Source: HGM12587 sp964580255
GTDB lineage: Bacteria > Bacillota > Clostridia > Lachnospirales > Lachnospiraceae
Length of the DNA: 16,536 nucleotides
Reading direction: 5' to 3'
NCBI GenBank assembly: GCA_964580255.1
Contig: CAZOJX010000032.1
Location: 1-16,536, forward strand
In this document: piece by piece, positions 1-9,900 of the stretch
Position numbering within the stretch: position 1 is the first letter of the stretch
How the letters are laid out: every line of letters starts with the position of its first letter
Program-made: the position numbers and the translations under genes
The notes under the pieces: generated by a model
Told to the model about the DNA's origin: nothing
The model's input: only the letters and a program-made list of their open reading frames with translations
Database searches by the model: none

Positions 1-1283
1 TCAATCGTTGCTACCGGCTTCGGTGTGATTTCATAGCACACTCTGCTGACGCTGGTAACTTCATCTGTGATTCTCTGGCAGATTCTCTCCAGAATATCAT
101 AATCAATTCTTTCGATAGAAGCTGTCATGGCATCGATGGTGTTTACCGCACGAATGACTACCATGTAACCCATGCTTCTTTCGTGGTTTCTTACACCAAC
201 TGCTTTAAAGTCAGGTACAACAGTAAAGTACTGCCATACTTTCTTATCAAGACCGCATTTTGCAAATTCTTCACGAAGGATCGCATCGGATTCGCGAAGT
301 GCTTCCAGACGATCTCTGGTGATGGCGCCAAGGCATCTTACACCAAGTCCCGGACCCGGGAATGGCTGACGATATACCATTTCTGCCGGCAGGCCAAGTT
401 CCAGTCCGCAGGCACGAACTTCATCTTTAAAAAGCTGTGCCAAAGGTTCTACCAGTTCAAACTGTAAATCCTCCGGAAGACCGCCTACGTTGTGGTGAGA
501 TTTTACACATTTTGCTGTCTTTGTACCGCTTTCGATGATATCCGGGTAGATTGTACCCTGGCCGAGGAATTCGATTCCTTCCAGCTTGCGGGCTTCTTCT
601 TCAAACACGCGGATAAATTCACCGCCGATGATCTTACGTTTCTGTTCCGGATCAGCAACTCCGGCAAGTTTATCTAAGAATCTGTCTGTCGCATCTACAT
701 AAACGAGATTTGCGTGAAGCTGGTTGCGGAATACTTCCACAACGCTTTCAGATTCATTTTTACGCATCAGGCCATGATTTACATGAACACAGGTCAACTG
801 ATCGCCGATTGCCTTTACGAGCAATGCAGCAACAACAGAGGAATCTACACCGCCGGATAATGCGAGAAGAACTTTTTTATCACCTACCTGTTTACGAACC
901 AGTTCGATCTGGTCTGCCACAAAGTTTTTCATATTCCAGTTTGCTTCTGCTTTGCAGACGTCAAATAAGAATGTTTTCATCACATCATCGTTTGGAAGGG
1001 CATCATACTGCACTTCACAGCGAGAGCCCGGATAATCTACAGAGATCATCGGGTATCCGCTTTCATAGATCTCATCAAGCACTTCTACTGCCTTACCGTC
1101 TACGATACGGTTTTCACCACCGTTTAAGATGACACCTTTTACGTTATCCAGTTTATTTAATTCAGCCAATGTAATATCATGAGGATGAATTTCACTGTAT
1201 ACACCTAAGTCACGAATCTGACGAGCAAGCACTGTATTTTCTGTGCTTCCCAAGTCCAAAATAACAATCATATCCTGTTTCAT
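1..1283 (-). CDS. guaA: GMP synthase with truncated, inactive glutaminase domain (3' end outside window)
   Basis: Makes GMP from XMP, ATP and an amino donor in the cytoplasm. 427 codons are visible from the ATG at 1283 (SD AAGGAG); the frame is open to the edge and ends in KPVATI, so only the last few residues are missing. The synthetase part is intact: P-loop SGGVDSS (143-149), GQGTIYPDIIES, KSHHNVGGLP, RQPFPGPGLG and the C-terminal dimerisation region. The N-terminal class I glutaminase domain is not. It begins normally (VILDLGS, then GVILNGGEN), but where the family has GICYG with the nucleophilic Cys this protein has SVDYPG (Asp at the Cys position, about 83). It then jumps to the end of the domain (LPNDDVMKTFLFDVC), losing the His-Glu pair. 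The P-loop lies about 80-90 residues earlier than in usual 510-525 aa enzymes. No stop or frameshift is visible. Probably ammonia-dependent (inference). Confidence 0.9.
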   Translation of the reverse strand, partial: MKQDMIVILDLGSTENTVLARQIRDLGVYSEIHPHDITLAELNKLDNVKGVILNGGENRIVDGKAVEVLDEIYESGYPMISVDYPGSRCEVQYDALPNDDVMKTFLFDVCKAEANWNMKNFVADQIELVRKQVGDKKVLLALSGGVDSSVVAALLVKAIGDQLTCVHVNHGLMRKNESESVVEVFRNQLHANLVYVDATDRFLDKLAGVADPEQKRKIIGGEFIRVFEEEARKLEGIEFLGQGTIYPDIIESGTKTAKCVKSHHNVGGLPEDLQFELVEPLAQLFKDEVRACGLELGLPAEMVYRQPFPGPGLGVRCLGAITRDRLEALRESDAILREEFAKCGLDKKVWQYFTVVPDFKAVGVRNHERSMGYMVVIRAVNTIDAMTASIERIDYDILERICQRITDEVTSVSRVCYEITPKPVATI

Positions 1284-1328
1284 TTGTATTCTCCTTATTT
1301 ATAGAAAAAATGAATTCCTAACGGAATA

Positions 1329-1357
1329 ATTATACTCACTTTCGATTCACATAGCAA
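1329..1357 (-). promoter_or_regulatory. Promoter of guaA
   Basis: On the minus strand TTGCTA (1357-1352) and a perfect TATAAT (1334-1329) are separated by 17 bp, matching the sigma-A consensus at 4/6 and 6/6. Transcription would start near 1322, giving a leader of about 40 nt, too short for a purine riboswitch. The -35 box begins only about 5 bp after the add stop codon and no terminator lies between them, so read-through from add is also possible. Confidence 0.65.
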
Positions 1358-1361
1358 TCCC

Positions 1362-2336
1362 TTATTTCAATGCTTTCCAGATTTCATGCTTCATCGTTTC
1401 CTCACAAAATGCTGCTTCTACCGCATTCAGCTGATATTCGTACAATTCTTCCTGGGAAATTCCGAACTGTTCATTTAAAAATGTCATTTCTCCTGTAATG
1501 GTCGTTCCGCTGACCAGACGGTTGTCCGTATTGATGGTCGTCAGGATTCCTGCGGAAGAAAATTCCCGGATTGGATAGCTTTCTCCAGGACGGAGTGCTT
1601 TAGTCTGGTAATTGCTGATCGGACACATTTCCACACCGATCCGTTTTTTGGCGATTTCCTTTAAAACCTCCTGATTTCCTCTCATGGCGATTCCATGACC
1701 GATTCGTTTTGCACCCCATTCTGCCGCCAGACGGATACTGTTCACATCCCCGCATTCTCCCGCATGAATGGTGAAAGGATAATCCAGTTTTTTGGCATAT
1801 TCAAAAAGCGGATAAAAATTCTTCGTTGGAAAACCGGCTTCATCACCTGCCAGATCCACTGCACATAAGCCCTCTCCTAAAAACTCCCGGCACTCTTTCA
1901 TCATATTCCGGTTCGTTTCTTCGTCGTGATGCCGCATAGTACATGCAATGACCTGATAAAGGATTCCGCACTCTTCTTTTGCTTCCCGAAGACCGTCCAG
2001 CACCGCTTCCATAACTTTTTTACAGCCAAGCCCCTCATGTCTGGAAAGCGCCGGTGCAAAACGCACCTCGACATATTTTACCTGATCTTTCTGAAGATCC
2101 AGAAGAAAATCTTTTGCTGCCTTTTTCAGTCCTGCTTCCGTCTGAATGCACTGCAGGGGAATATCAAATTTCTGAAGATATTCTGCCAGACTTCCGCAGT
2201 CCTCCGGTACCTGAACCTCCTCTAAGGCAATCTCCCTGCCCAGGATTTCTCTGATGCTCTGCAAAGTCATAGATCCGTCCAAATGACAATGCAGATCGAT
2301 CTTTGGTCTGCTTAAAAATTCTTTTTCCAACATCAT
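1362..2336 (-). CDS. add: Adenosine deaminase (metal-dependent amidohydrolase fold)
   Basis: Converts adenosine to inosine, releasing ammonia, in cytoplasmic purine salvage. The 324 aa length is normal for bacterial Add. Visible motifs: metal ligands in KIDLHCHLDGS (His16, His18), HAGE with His191 and catalytic Glu194, RIGHG with His214, EMCPISN, and NTDNR with metal ligand Asp271. The NTDN form replaces the NTDD of E. coli and mammalian enzymes; I recall it from many actinobacterial and clostridial Add proteins, so it is not by itself a sign of changed substrate. Some adenine deaminases and other nucleoside deaminases share this fold. The start has two ATG codons in a row (MM) after a weak purine-rich SD. 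A TATACT box at 2369-2364, just after the upstream terminator, may be its -10, but I see no good -35. guaA follows 78 bp downstream. Confidence 0.85.
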   Translation of the reverse strand: MMLEKEFLSRPKIDLHCHLDGSMTLQSIREILGREIALEEVQVPEDCGSLAEYLQKFDIPLQCIQTEAGLKKAAKDFLLDLQKDQVKYVEVRFAPALSRHEGLGCKKVMEAVLDGLREAKEECGILYQVIACTMRHHDEETNRNMMKECREFLGEGLCAVDLAGDEAGFPTKNFYPLFEYAKKLDYPFTIHAGECGDVNSIRLAAEWGAKRIGHGIAMRGNQEVLKEIAKKRIGVEMCPISNYQTKALRPGESYPIREFSSAGILTTINTDNRLVSGTTITGEMTFLNEQFGISQEELYEYQLNAVEAAFCEETMKHEIWKALK

Positions 2337-2380
2337 TTTTCACTCTCTTACTTATTTTTCCTAAGTATACTTGATTCCGC

Positions 2381-2410
2381 AAAAAAAAGGAAGATGCAAA
2401 GCACCTTCCT
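2381..2410 (-). terminator. Intrinsic terminator of the glycoside operon
   Basis: On the minus strand AGGAAGGTGC (2410-2401), loop TTT, and GCATCTTCCT (2397-2388) form a 10-bp stem with one G-U pair, followed by a run of T residues (2388-2381). It starts 10 bp after the stop codon of the last GH3 gene and separates the glycoside operon from add and guaA. Confidence 0.9.
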
Positions 2411-2420
2411 AGTTTCTTCT

Positions 2421-5399
2421 TTATTCATTTTCTTTTTTAGCAGCTTTAGATCTTTTCACTGCACGAACAGTCATTGCTGCACTGAGCACTGCAAGAACGC
2501 CTGTTGTTCCGCAAAGAGCATAAAGCGCTGTCTGCCACCATGGTGTCACAGCTACAACTTCCTGTGATGCTGTGATGCCGTTCATTGCATTGCTGTTTGC
2601 AACGGTATAGAGGATTCTATGAGTTGCTTCTCTCATTGCCTGGCAGATGTCCGGATCATTTTTGTACAGATTGTTCAGGTCATCTGTCCACTGTACTGCA
2701 GAGCTGTCCCAAGAATCTGTACCGGCCAGCAGACCATGTGCAACGTCAAATGCCTTCATCATGATGCCGTATTCAGCGAACATAGAGTTACCGGAGAAGT
2801 CTGTTAATGCAAATCCGTCCATGCCCCATTCTCCACGGAGAATGTTTGTCATCAGACCTTCATGTGCACCGCTCCAGATAACGCCGACACGTGCGAATGC
2901 GTTCATAACGCTGTATCCGCCGCCGTCTACGATTGCCATTTCAAACGGCTCTAAGTAGATTTCACGAAGTGCCTGTTCATTTGCCCATGTAGAGATACAG
3001 CGGCACATTGTTTCATTATCATTAAATGCAAAGTGTTTCAGGTATACATAGACACCCTTTGACTGGATTCCCTTTGTTTCTGCTGCTGCAATCGCACCGG
3101 AAAGGAATGGATCTTCTGAATAATATTCGAAGTTACGTCCTGCATAAGCATGTCTGTGAATGTTCATTGCAGGTCCGTAAAGTCCTGATGCACCAAGTTC
3201 CATGCAGTCTTCACCAAGGCTTCTTCCCATTTCTTCAATGAGTTCTGTGTTGTAGGTTGCAGCCATGATGTTTTCATCAGAGTAAGCAGTAATAGAAACT
3301 GCTACCCCTGTTAAGCTCTGTGTGAATCCCTGAGGACCGTTATCATCAACAGTTGCAGGTTTTCCAACGCTTGGCATTGCTGCAGTGTTGTGATATCCCT
3401 GTCCGATAAGAACAGCCATTTCTTCAAAGGTTGCCTGATCCAGAAGATCGTCCCATGCAGGATCGTCATAATCTTTTCCGATCATCATTGCAAGAGTCAG
3501 ACCATTGCTTGCGCCCATGGTCGGCATTTCTGTTTCTGAACCTTCGATTCCGTTATAGGTCTGATACATGTAGAGACCGTCTTCAAACATCTGATCAGTT
3601 GCTTCTAAAGTCAGTACTGTCGGCCATGTACCAACCCAGTTGTTTCTGGAAAGGTAAGTAATGTCATAACCATACTGTGTCAGATCTGCACTCTGAAGCT
3701 GGTTTGTGATTTCTTCACCGGTTACTGCAGATACTGCATAAGTTTCTGTATCTAATTCTTCATTGTTGTAAAGGAATGCAAATTCTGCATTTCCTTCTGC
3801 GGTCATACCGTCTGCTGTCGTATAACCTTTTGCTGCCAGCACGTTGTTCAATGCATCATGTGCATCTTTACCAACAGTCAGGTAGTAATCACCGGCATCT
3901 AAAATATAGGTTTCTGCACCATTTACATCATATGCGATCATTTCATCGCGGGATACTTCGATGGTTACAGTTTCAGATGCACCCGGTGCAAGCTCTGCTG
4001 TTTTTGCGAATCCGCAAAGTTCGATAGAAGCTTTTTCGATTCCGTTTTCTTTGTCATAGTCTGTGTATGGAGACTGGAAGTAAGTCTGTACGACTTCTTT
4101 TCCTGCCACATCCCCTGTATTTGTTACGGTCACAGTAACCTTGAAGCTGTCAGAGTTTTCGTTGTACTCTGCTGAAAAATCAGAATATTCAAAGCTTGTA
4201 TAAGAAAGACCATAGCCAAATGGGTATTTTACAGTGCTTGCGTAATCGTAGTCGCCCACATTTTCTACACCCATCACAACGTCTTCATAACGTGTTTCAT
4301 AGTAACGGTATCCAACATAGATACCTTCCTGATAAGTGATATAAGCTGTATTACCGTCTAACTGGCCATTATAAATGTCATACCATTTGGAAGTATCTTC
4401 CAGGTTTACATTTGTGTATTTGTTTCCGTAAATACCAACCATTGCCGGAGCAGTGGTGTTGTCATAGCAATAAGTATCTACGAGACGTCCGCTCGGGTTT
4501 GCATTTCCAACTAAGATATCTGCAATACCATTCAGACCCCATTCGCCGGTGTAGCCAACCCAGAGAACTGCGTCAACACCGTAAGCAGGATCATCGATGA
4601 AGTCACATTCCAGTGCGTTGGTAGAGTTGATCAGAACGATGACATTTTCAAAGTTTTCCTTTGCCATCTTTAAAAGATCCTGTTCTTCCGCTGTCAGTTC
4701 CAGAATGTTGGTACCATCTGTAAAGCCGTCGATTGCAAGGTCAGCACCTTCTCCGGCAACACGGGAAATGGTAACGATCGCTGCATCATTGTACTGTGCA
4801 AGGCTGGATTTTACATCGCTTGTGTAAACGCTCTGCGGTACTTCTGCGATGGTGTAAGTGTCTCTGGAACCACCGCTTGTCTGGTTCGCAAGTTTACCCG
4901 GAGTACGAATGTATGTGCTTCCTGCACCTGTTGCGTAGAAGTCCCAAAGAGTTGGGTTTACGGTTAAACCGCGGCTTTCCAGTGCTTCTTTTAAGGTTGG
5001 TGCTTCAGATGTATCGATATCTGCGGCACCGGTACCACAGGTTACAAAGTCCACACTGGAGTGTGCCAATGTGCTGACTTTTGCATCTGCAGCCAACGGA
5101 AGAACACCGTCATTTTTCAAAAGAACTGCACCTTCTTCATGCACTCTTTCTGCTACATCTGCACCTGCTGCTTCCAGTTCTTCTCTGGATTCATATTCAG
5201 ATTCAAAATAAGTTGCATCTTCTGTTCCGTCGCCTTTATCAACCACTTTGTAGGTTTCCGTTTTCAGGAAAATGTTGATGGCCTGGCTGGAACGTAAAGC
5301 AATGTTTGTACCGATGATACTTGCGATCATAAGAACCACAAATAAAACCGTAAGTACAGACCAAAGGACAATGCCTTTTCCTTTTTTCTGCTTGTTCAT
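2421..5399 (-). CDS. Membrane-anchored GH3 beta-glycosidase, reversed domain order (paralogue 2)
   Basis: Family 3 retaining beta-glycosidase, 992 aa, probably acting outside the membrane. A lysine-rich N-terminus and a helix (about 10-31) are followed by a large ectodomain, a second helix (about 955-978) and a basic tail, so both ends are predicted cytoplasmic. Domain order is permuted. The region normally at the GH3 C-terminus comes first (AVLLKNDGVLPL at 91-102, GEGAD at 216-220, NPSGRLVDTY at 301-310), then a fibronectin-III-like domain (about 420-510), then the catalytic barrel (about 640-935) with GRNFEYYSEDP (754-764), LKHFAFND (787-794) and the presumed nucleophile Asp867 in TDF. Most beta-glucosidases have SDW there, so the substrate pocket differs. 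The reversed order is known from Ruminococcus albus and Butyrivibrio beta-glucosidases. SD GGGGG; 18 bp after the symporter gene. Sugar specificity cannot be read from sequence. Confidence 0.88.
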   Translation of the reverse strand: MNKQKKGKGIVLWSVLTVLFVVLMIASIIGTNIALRSSQAINIFLKTETYKVVDKGDGTEDATYFESEYESREELEAAGADVAERVHEEGAVLLKNDGVLPLAADAKVSTLAHSSVDFVTCGTGAADIDTSEAPTLKEALESRGLTVNPTLWDFYATGAGSTYIRTPGKLANQTSGGSRDTYTIAEVPQSVYTSDVKSSLAQYNDAAIVTISRVAGEGADLAIDGFTDGTNILELTAEEQDLLKMAKENFENVIVLINSTNALECDFIDDPAYGVDAVLWVGYTGEWGLNGIADILVGNANPSGRLVDTYCYDNTTAPAMVGIYGNKYTNVNLEDTSKWYDIYNGQLDGNTAYITYQEGIYVGYRYYETRYEDVVMGVENVGDYDYASTVKYPFGYGLSYTSFEYSDFSAEYNENSDSFKVTVTVTNTGDVAGKEVVQTYFQSPYTDYDKENGIEKASIELCGFAKTAELAPGASETVTIEVSRDEMIAYDVNGAETYILDAGDYYLTVGKDAHDALNNVLAAKGYTTADGMTAEGNAEFAFLYNNEELDTETYAVSAVTGEEITNQLQSADLTQYGYDITYLSRNNWVGTWPTVLTLEATDQMFEDGLYMYQTYNGIEGSETEMPTMGASNGLTLAMMIGKDYDDPAWDDLLDQATFEEMAVLIGQGYHNTAAMPSVGKPATVDDNGPQGFTQSLTGVAVSITAYSDENIMAATYNTELIEEMGRSLGEDCMELGASGLYGPAMNIHRHAYAGRNFEYYSEDPFLSGAIAAAETKGIQSKGVYVYLKHFAFNDNETMCRCISTWANEQALREIYLEPFEMAIVDGGGYSVMNAFARVGVIWSGAHEGLMTNILRGEWGMDGFALTDFSGNSMFAEYGIMMKAFDVAHGLLAGTDSWDSSAVQWTDDLNNLYKNDPDICQAMREATHRILYTVANSNAMNGITASQEVVAVTPWWQTALYALCGTTGVLAVLSAAMTVRAVKRSKAAKKENE

Positions 5400-5417
5400 A
5401 AGTTTCCCCCTTTTTGC

Positions 5418-6953
5418 TTATTTATATTTTTCCATGGCTTCTTCCATGGTCATTCCATTTGCAATGGCTTCCCTGCGCTGATTGTTGATGGCCTGGATCT
5501 CTTTCATACGATCACCGGTCAGTTCATATTTTCTCATGGCAATCAGGGTTGCAGCCCAGGCTACCATCGGGATAACGCAGAACAGCACGATCACGACCTT
5601 GTTCATTCCAGGTGCATATGCAGTGTCCGCCGTCGGCAGATTTTTCAAGCCAATAAGAGAAACTGCGATTCCCACTACTGTTGCAGAAAGTGAAGAAACC
5701 AGTTTGTCTACCAATGAGAATAAAGTTCCCATGATTCCCGGAATATATTTTCCGGAACGGTAAGTTTCATAATCGGAGCAGTCAGCCACCATTGGGATTG
5801 GCATATCTGCCGTTGAGTAGTAAGCACCGTAACCGATACCAAACAGAAGGATAAAGAGTACGGTGTAAAGGTTAATGGAAAGCTTTCCGTTACTGATCAG
5901 GCTTAAGTTCCATGCAGGATCACCCTGTTTCCAGAGGATCAGCAGAGCAAGAACTCCGATGTAGCAAACAAAAGCTACCGATACATAACGCATCAGGGAC
6001 GCTTTCTGTCCCTTTTTCTGGGAGGTACGAACGGTCAAAAGGAAGAATGGTACAGAGAATACATAGCCCAATACCATCATCGGCAAATACAGTCCGTCGT
6101 AGTTCCCCATCATACAACCGTATAGCATACAGAGTACCGTCACATTGGTTGCGATTGATAATGCAAGCTTGCAGCCGGCTCCGGCTACCATCAGACGCTG
6201 CATTGGATTGTTGTTTTTAATAATTTCCACATATTCGGAAATCTTTACTTTTTCCTGGGTTGCTCCGCCGATACCGAAATATTCCGGACGGTCTTTTTCC
6301 CAGATACCGATGATCGCAAGGATCGTCAGCAGAATCGAGATAACGATTCCGATCGGTGCTAAAACTCTGTAGAAATCAGCACTGCCGTAGTCTGCAACAT
6401 TGGCACGAATAATCGGTGCCAAAAACTGCATCAGACCCATACCTGCCATAGAACCGATGGTATTAAAGATCGTAAACATCGGTCTCTGGTTCGGGTCATT
6501 GGTTAACACCGTCTGACCGGAACGTGTTACAGAGGTCTGGAATGTATAACCGATTACCCATACAGCATACAATACGATAAAGGCTACATAGCGAAGCCAC
6601 ATCTGATCCTCGGAAATATCCGGACAGATGCAGTAGAGCATGAATACGGAAAATGCCATGATGACATTTCCGATGATCATAAACGGTCGGAATTTCCCCA
6701 GTTTTCCATTGGTGCGGTCCATCAGTGCACCAATGATCGGATCTGTAATGGCATCAAAGACACGCATACCGGTTACCATGACAGATGCAAATACGGTGGC
6801 AATCCCTAATACATTGTTGCCGAATGTAGCGATATAGGACAGAATGAGTACATAGTAAACATTTGTCGCACCGTTATTCAGCGGAAACAATACCAACTGA
6901 TACATCTTGGCGCGGTTCAAGCCCGCACCAGATGTGTTATTTTCATTTCCCAT
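5418..6953 (-). CDS. GPH-family glycoside/hexuronide:cation symporter (MFS)
   Basis: Inner-membrane secondary transporter of the glycoside-pentoside-hexuronide family (MelB, XylP, GusB/UidB relatives), about 12 hydrophobic segments in 511 aa. The family signature is clear at 66-90: FDAITDP with Asp67 and Asp71, the positions that bind the coupling cation in MelB, then GALMDRTNGKLGKFRP in the first cytoplasmic loop. It presumably imports the glycoside left after GH3 trimming for cleavage by the cytoplasmic GH2; the substrate is not predictable. It is somewhat longer than MelB. Start supported by the SD GAGGGGAAG ending 5 bp before the ATG. It lies between the two GH3 genes (32-bp and 18-bp gaps), so all three are surely co-transcribed. 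Confidence 0.9.
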   Translation of the reverse strand: MGNENNTSGAGLNRAKMYQLVLFPLNNGATNVYYVLILSYIATFGNNVLGIATVFASVMVTGMRVFDAITDPIIGALMDRTNGKLGKFRPFMIIGNVIMAFSVFMLYCICPDISEDQMWLRYVAFIVLYAVWVIGYTFQTSVTRSGQTVLTNDPNQRPMFTIFNTIGSMAGMGLMQFLAPIIRANVADYGSADFYRVLAPIGIVISILLTILAIIGIWEKDRPEYFGIGGATQEKVKISEYVEIIKNNNPMQRLMVAGAGCKLALSIATNVTVLCMLYGCMMGNYDGLYLPMMVLGYVFSVPFFLLTVRTSQKKGQKASLMRYVSVAFVCYIGVLALLILWKQGDPAWNLSLISNGKLSINLYTVLFILLFGIGYGAYYSTADMPIPMVADCSDYETYRSGKYIPGIMGTLFSLVDKLVSSLSATVVGIAVSLIGLKNLPTADTAYAPGMNKVVIVLFCVIPMVAWAATLIAMRKYELTGDRMKEIQAINNQRREAIANGMTMEEAMEKYK

Positions 6954-6985
6954 GTTTTCTTCCCCTCTTTTTGAAGAACCAATCT

Positions 6986-9900
6986 CTATTTCTTAAGAGA
7001 CTTTTTAAATTCCTGATAAGTTACATACGCTTCACTCTTTTTGAATTTCTTCACTTTTAAGATCCACATGATCAGTGAAAGAACAAAGAGTGCACTAAAT
7101 GCAATGGCTCCGATTCTTGCTGCTGTTACGATCTTCGGTTCAATCAATTTAATGGTCGTTTCAGCACCGATTCCGTTCATTGCCTGAGAATTTGCGATTG
7201 CAAACAGGTTGTGGTGGCATGCTTCTCTCATAGCAGAAACTGCAACCGGATCCTTTTCGAACTGTGGCAGACCGTTTCCGCCTGTGATCATAAATGCCAT
7301 CATAGAGTCATAAGTTGTGGTTCCGCCCATAACACCATCGATTCCGTTTACCATGCTGTTAAGAACGTTATCTGTGATCTGAAGACCGTTACACTGCCAT
7401 TCTTCATTTAAGATGCCTTTTACAAGACCTGCATTGGCACCAGACCACTGTGTACCCCAACGGGTGTAAGCCATCATAACACCGTTTCCGCCTGCTTTAG
7501 ATTCTTCCAATGCTCCCTGGAATGCTCTTAAGTAGATTTCACGGGCAGACTGCTCATTTAACCATACACCAAGACCGATACGATCCTGTTCACAGTCATT
7601 TAAGGCAAAGTGTTTCATTACTACATAAACACCCTTATCTTCGATTCCACGAACCTCTGCTCTGCCGATTTCGGAAGAAAGAACGGAATCTTCTGAATAG
7701 TATTCAAAGTTACGTCCGCTGTACGGAGATCTGTGTGTGTTTGCACCCGGTCCGTAAAGGAAGGATACCTTTGCATCGAGACAGTCGTTTCCGACAATGT
7801 TTCCGATTTCATATACGAGATCTTTATTAAAGGTTGCTGCAAGCACGTCTTCTGAAGTCAATGCTGTAGTTTCTACTCCAAGGCCTGAACCGAAAAGAGC
7901 AACAGTCAGTCCCTGAGGACCGTTTTCATCACGAGTTCCCGGTGCTTCTACAGATTTTACCGGTAATGTCCAGTGGAAGGAATCTCCGATCAGAGAAACC
8001 ATATCGTCAAAGCTCAGCTGGTCTAACAGAAGATCCCACTGCGGATCATCATAGTCAAGACCGATCATATCGTAAAGCTTTAAGCCGTTTTTCGCGCCGA
8101 GTGTCGGCATCACAGCGTCTGCATTCGGATCTGTTTCATACTGCTGATCCTGTAATGCCTGGATCAGATAATCATTCAGAGCGATCTTCACTGTTTTTTC
8201 CAGGCTTGGCATCGTGCCTTCCCAGTCATTTCTTGTAAGGTAAGTAATGGTAGTTCCTACCTGTTCATTTCTGTTTGGATCAGAAGAATCAAGACGGTTC
8301 TTTACTTCTGTACCTGCATCGCTGGTCGCATAAGTTTCTGTATCCAGTTCCGGCTGATTCCATACAGCAACCAGATCTGCCTTTCCTGCCTGATCCATAC
8401 GGCCGTCTGTATTTTCCGGTGTAAATCCTTTGGCTGCCAGCACATTGTTTGCTGCATCATGTGCATCTGTAGCTGCGGTGAAGAAATAATCACCTGCATC
8501 TAAAATGTAAGTACCTGCACCGTAAGCATCATAGCTTGCTACATACTCTCCATCGATTTCGATGGTCAGTGTTTCAGAAGCACCCGGTGCCAGCATTTCT
8601 GTCTTTTCAAATCCAGCCAGGCTGACAGATGCCTTTTCTACATTATTTTCAATATCATACTGTGTATATGGGCTGGAAACATATACCTGTACTGTTTCTT
8701 TTCCTGCTACATCTCCGGTATTTGTTACAGTTACCTTCATTGTGTAGGTTGTTGTTGCTGCGTCATAAGCCAGTGTCACATCACTGTATTCAAACTCTGT
8801 ATAGCTTAATCCGAAACCGAACGGGAATGCAACATCGTCTCCGTAAGCATAATCTCCGGCATTTCCTGTGCCCATGACATAATCTTCATAACGGGTTTCG
8901 TAGTATTTGTATCCAACGTAGATTCCTTCCTGATATACCATGTAAGTATCTGCATGTTCCGGAATCTGTGTTGTATCTCCTTCGTATACCACCGGTGTGA
9001 AGTTCTGCATTACCGGGCTGGAGTAGTTGTCGAAGCAGTAAGTATCCGGCAGGCTTCCTGACGGGTTTACTTTTCCGTTTAAGATCTCTGCAACCGCATT
9101 GAGGCCAGTCTGTCCTACGCCGCCGATCCAAAGTGCTGCATCAACACCGTATTCATTGTTCTTTAAGAAATCTACCTGAAGGGCATTGGAGGTATTGATC
9201 AGTACCAGGATCTTGTCAATGGTTCCTGCGTCCTTCAATGCTTTCACGTTTGCCATCATGTCTCTTTCGATTTCATTTAATGCCAGGTAGTTCTTTCCGT
9301 CACCTAATTCATGATCGAAATAGCTGTCTGCACCTTCTCCTCCGATACGGGATAATACAACGATCGCTGCATCACCATATGTTTCCAGAGAATCCAGTAC
9401 TTCTTCTGTGTAGAGTTCCCAAGGAGCTTCTACGATTTCTGCAGAACCATATCCGCTGGCTGTTGCAGAATCCTGTACAACAGCTCCCGCATTTCCTCTG
9501 GTGTATTCTGCAGCAGCACCTGTTTCATAGAAATCCCATAAAGTTTCATTTACGGAAAATCCTTCTTTTTCCAGTGCTGTTTTCAGGTTGTCACATTTTG
9601 AGCTGTCCACATTACCGGAACCGGTACCGCCGTAAACAATGTTTACGGAAGATGTGGAAAACAGGCTGACCTTTGCACCTTCTGCCAACGGAAGTGTTTG
9701 ATCTTCATTTGTCAGAAGAGAAGCGCCTTCCGCTTCGACCTGTTTTACAAGTTCTGCACCTTTGGCAGTTCTTTCTGCCTCTGTTGCAAAATCTCCTTCA
9801 TAATAAACGGCATTCGGATCCTCATTTTCCAGTTTCCAGAATGTTCCGCCTGTAAATAACGCGATCGTGTTGTCAAACATCGAACAGATCACAAATGCTG

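Noticed and set aside
900..1283. A frameshift or sequencing error as cause of the short GMP synthase domain
   Set aside because: The frame is continuous from a good SD and ATG into the synthetase domain, and conserved family residues occur in phase on both sides of the shortened part. An in-frame deletion fits better, although an assembly error cannot be fully excluded.
1284..1361. A purine riboswitch ahead of guaA
   Set aside because: The leader from the promoter to the ATG is only about 40 nt and lacks the three-helix aptamer sequences.
6957..6978. 6-bp inverted repeat (ttcttc/gaagaa) around the symporter SD
   Set aside because: The stem is short and A/T-rich with a 10-bp loop; it is explained by a purine-rich SD facing a pyrimidine tract and is not convincing as a regulatory hairpin.
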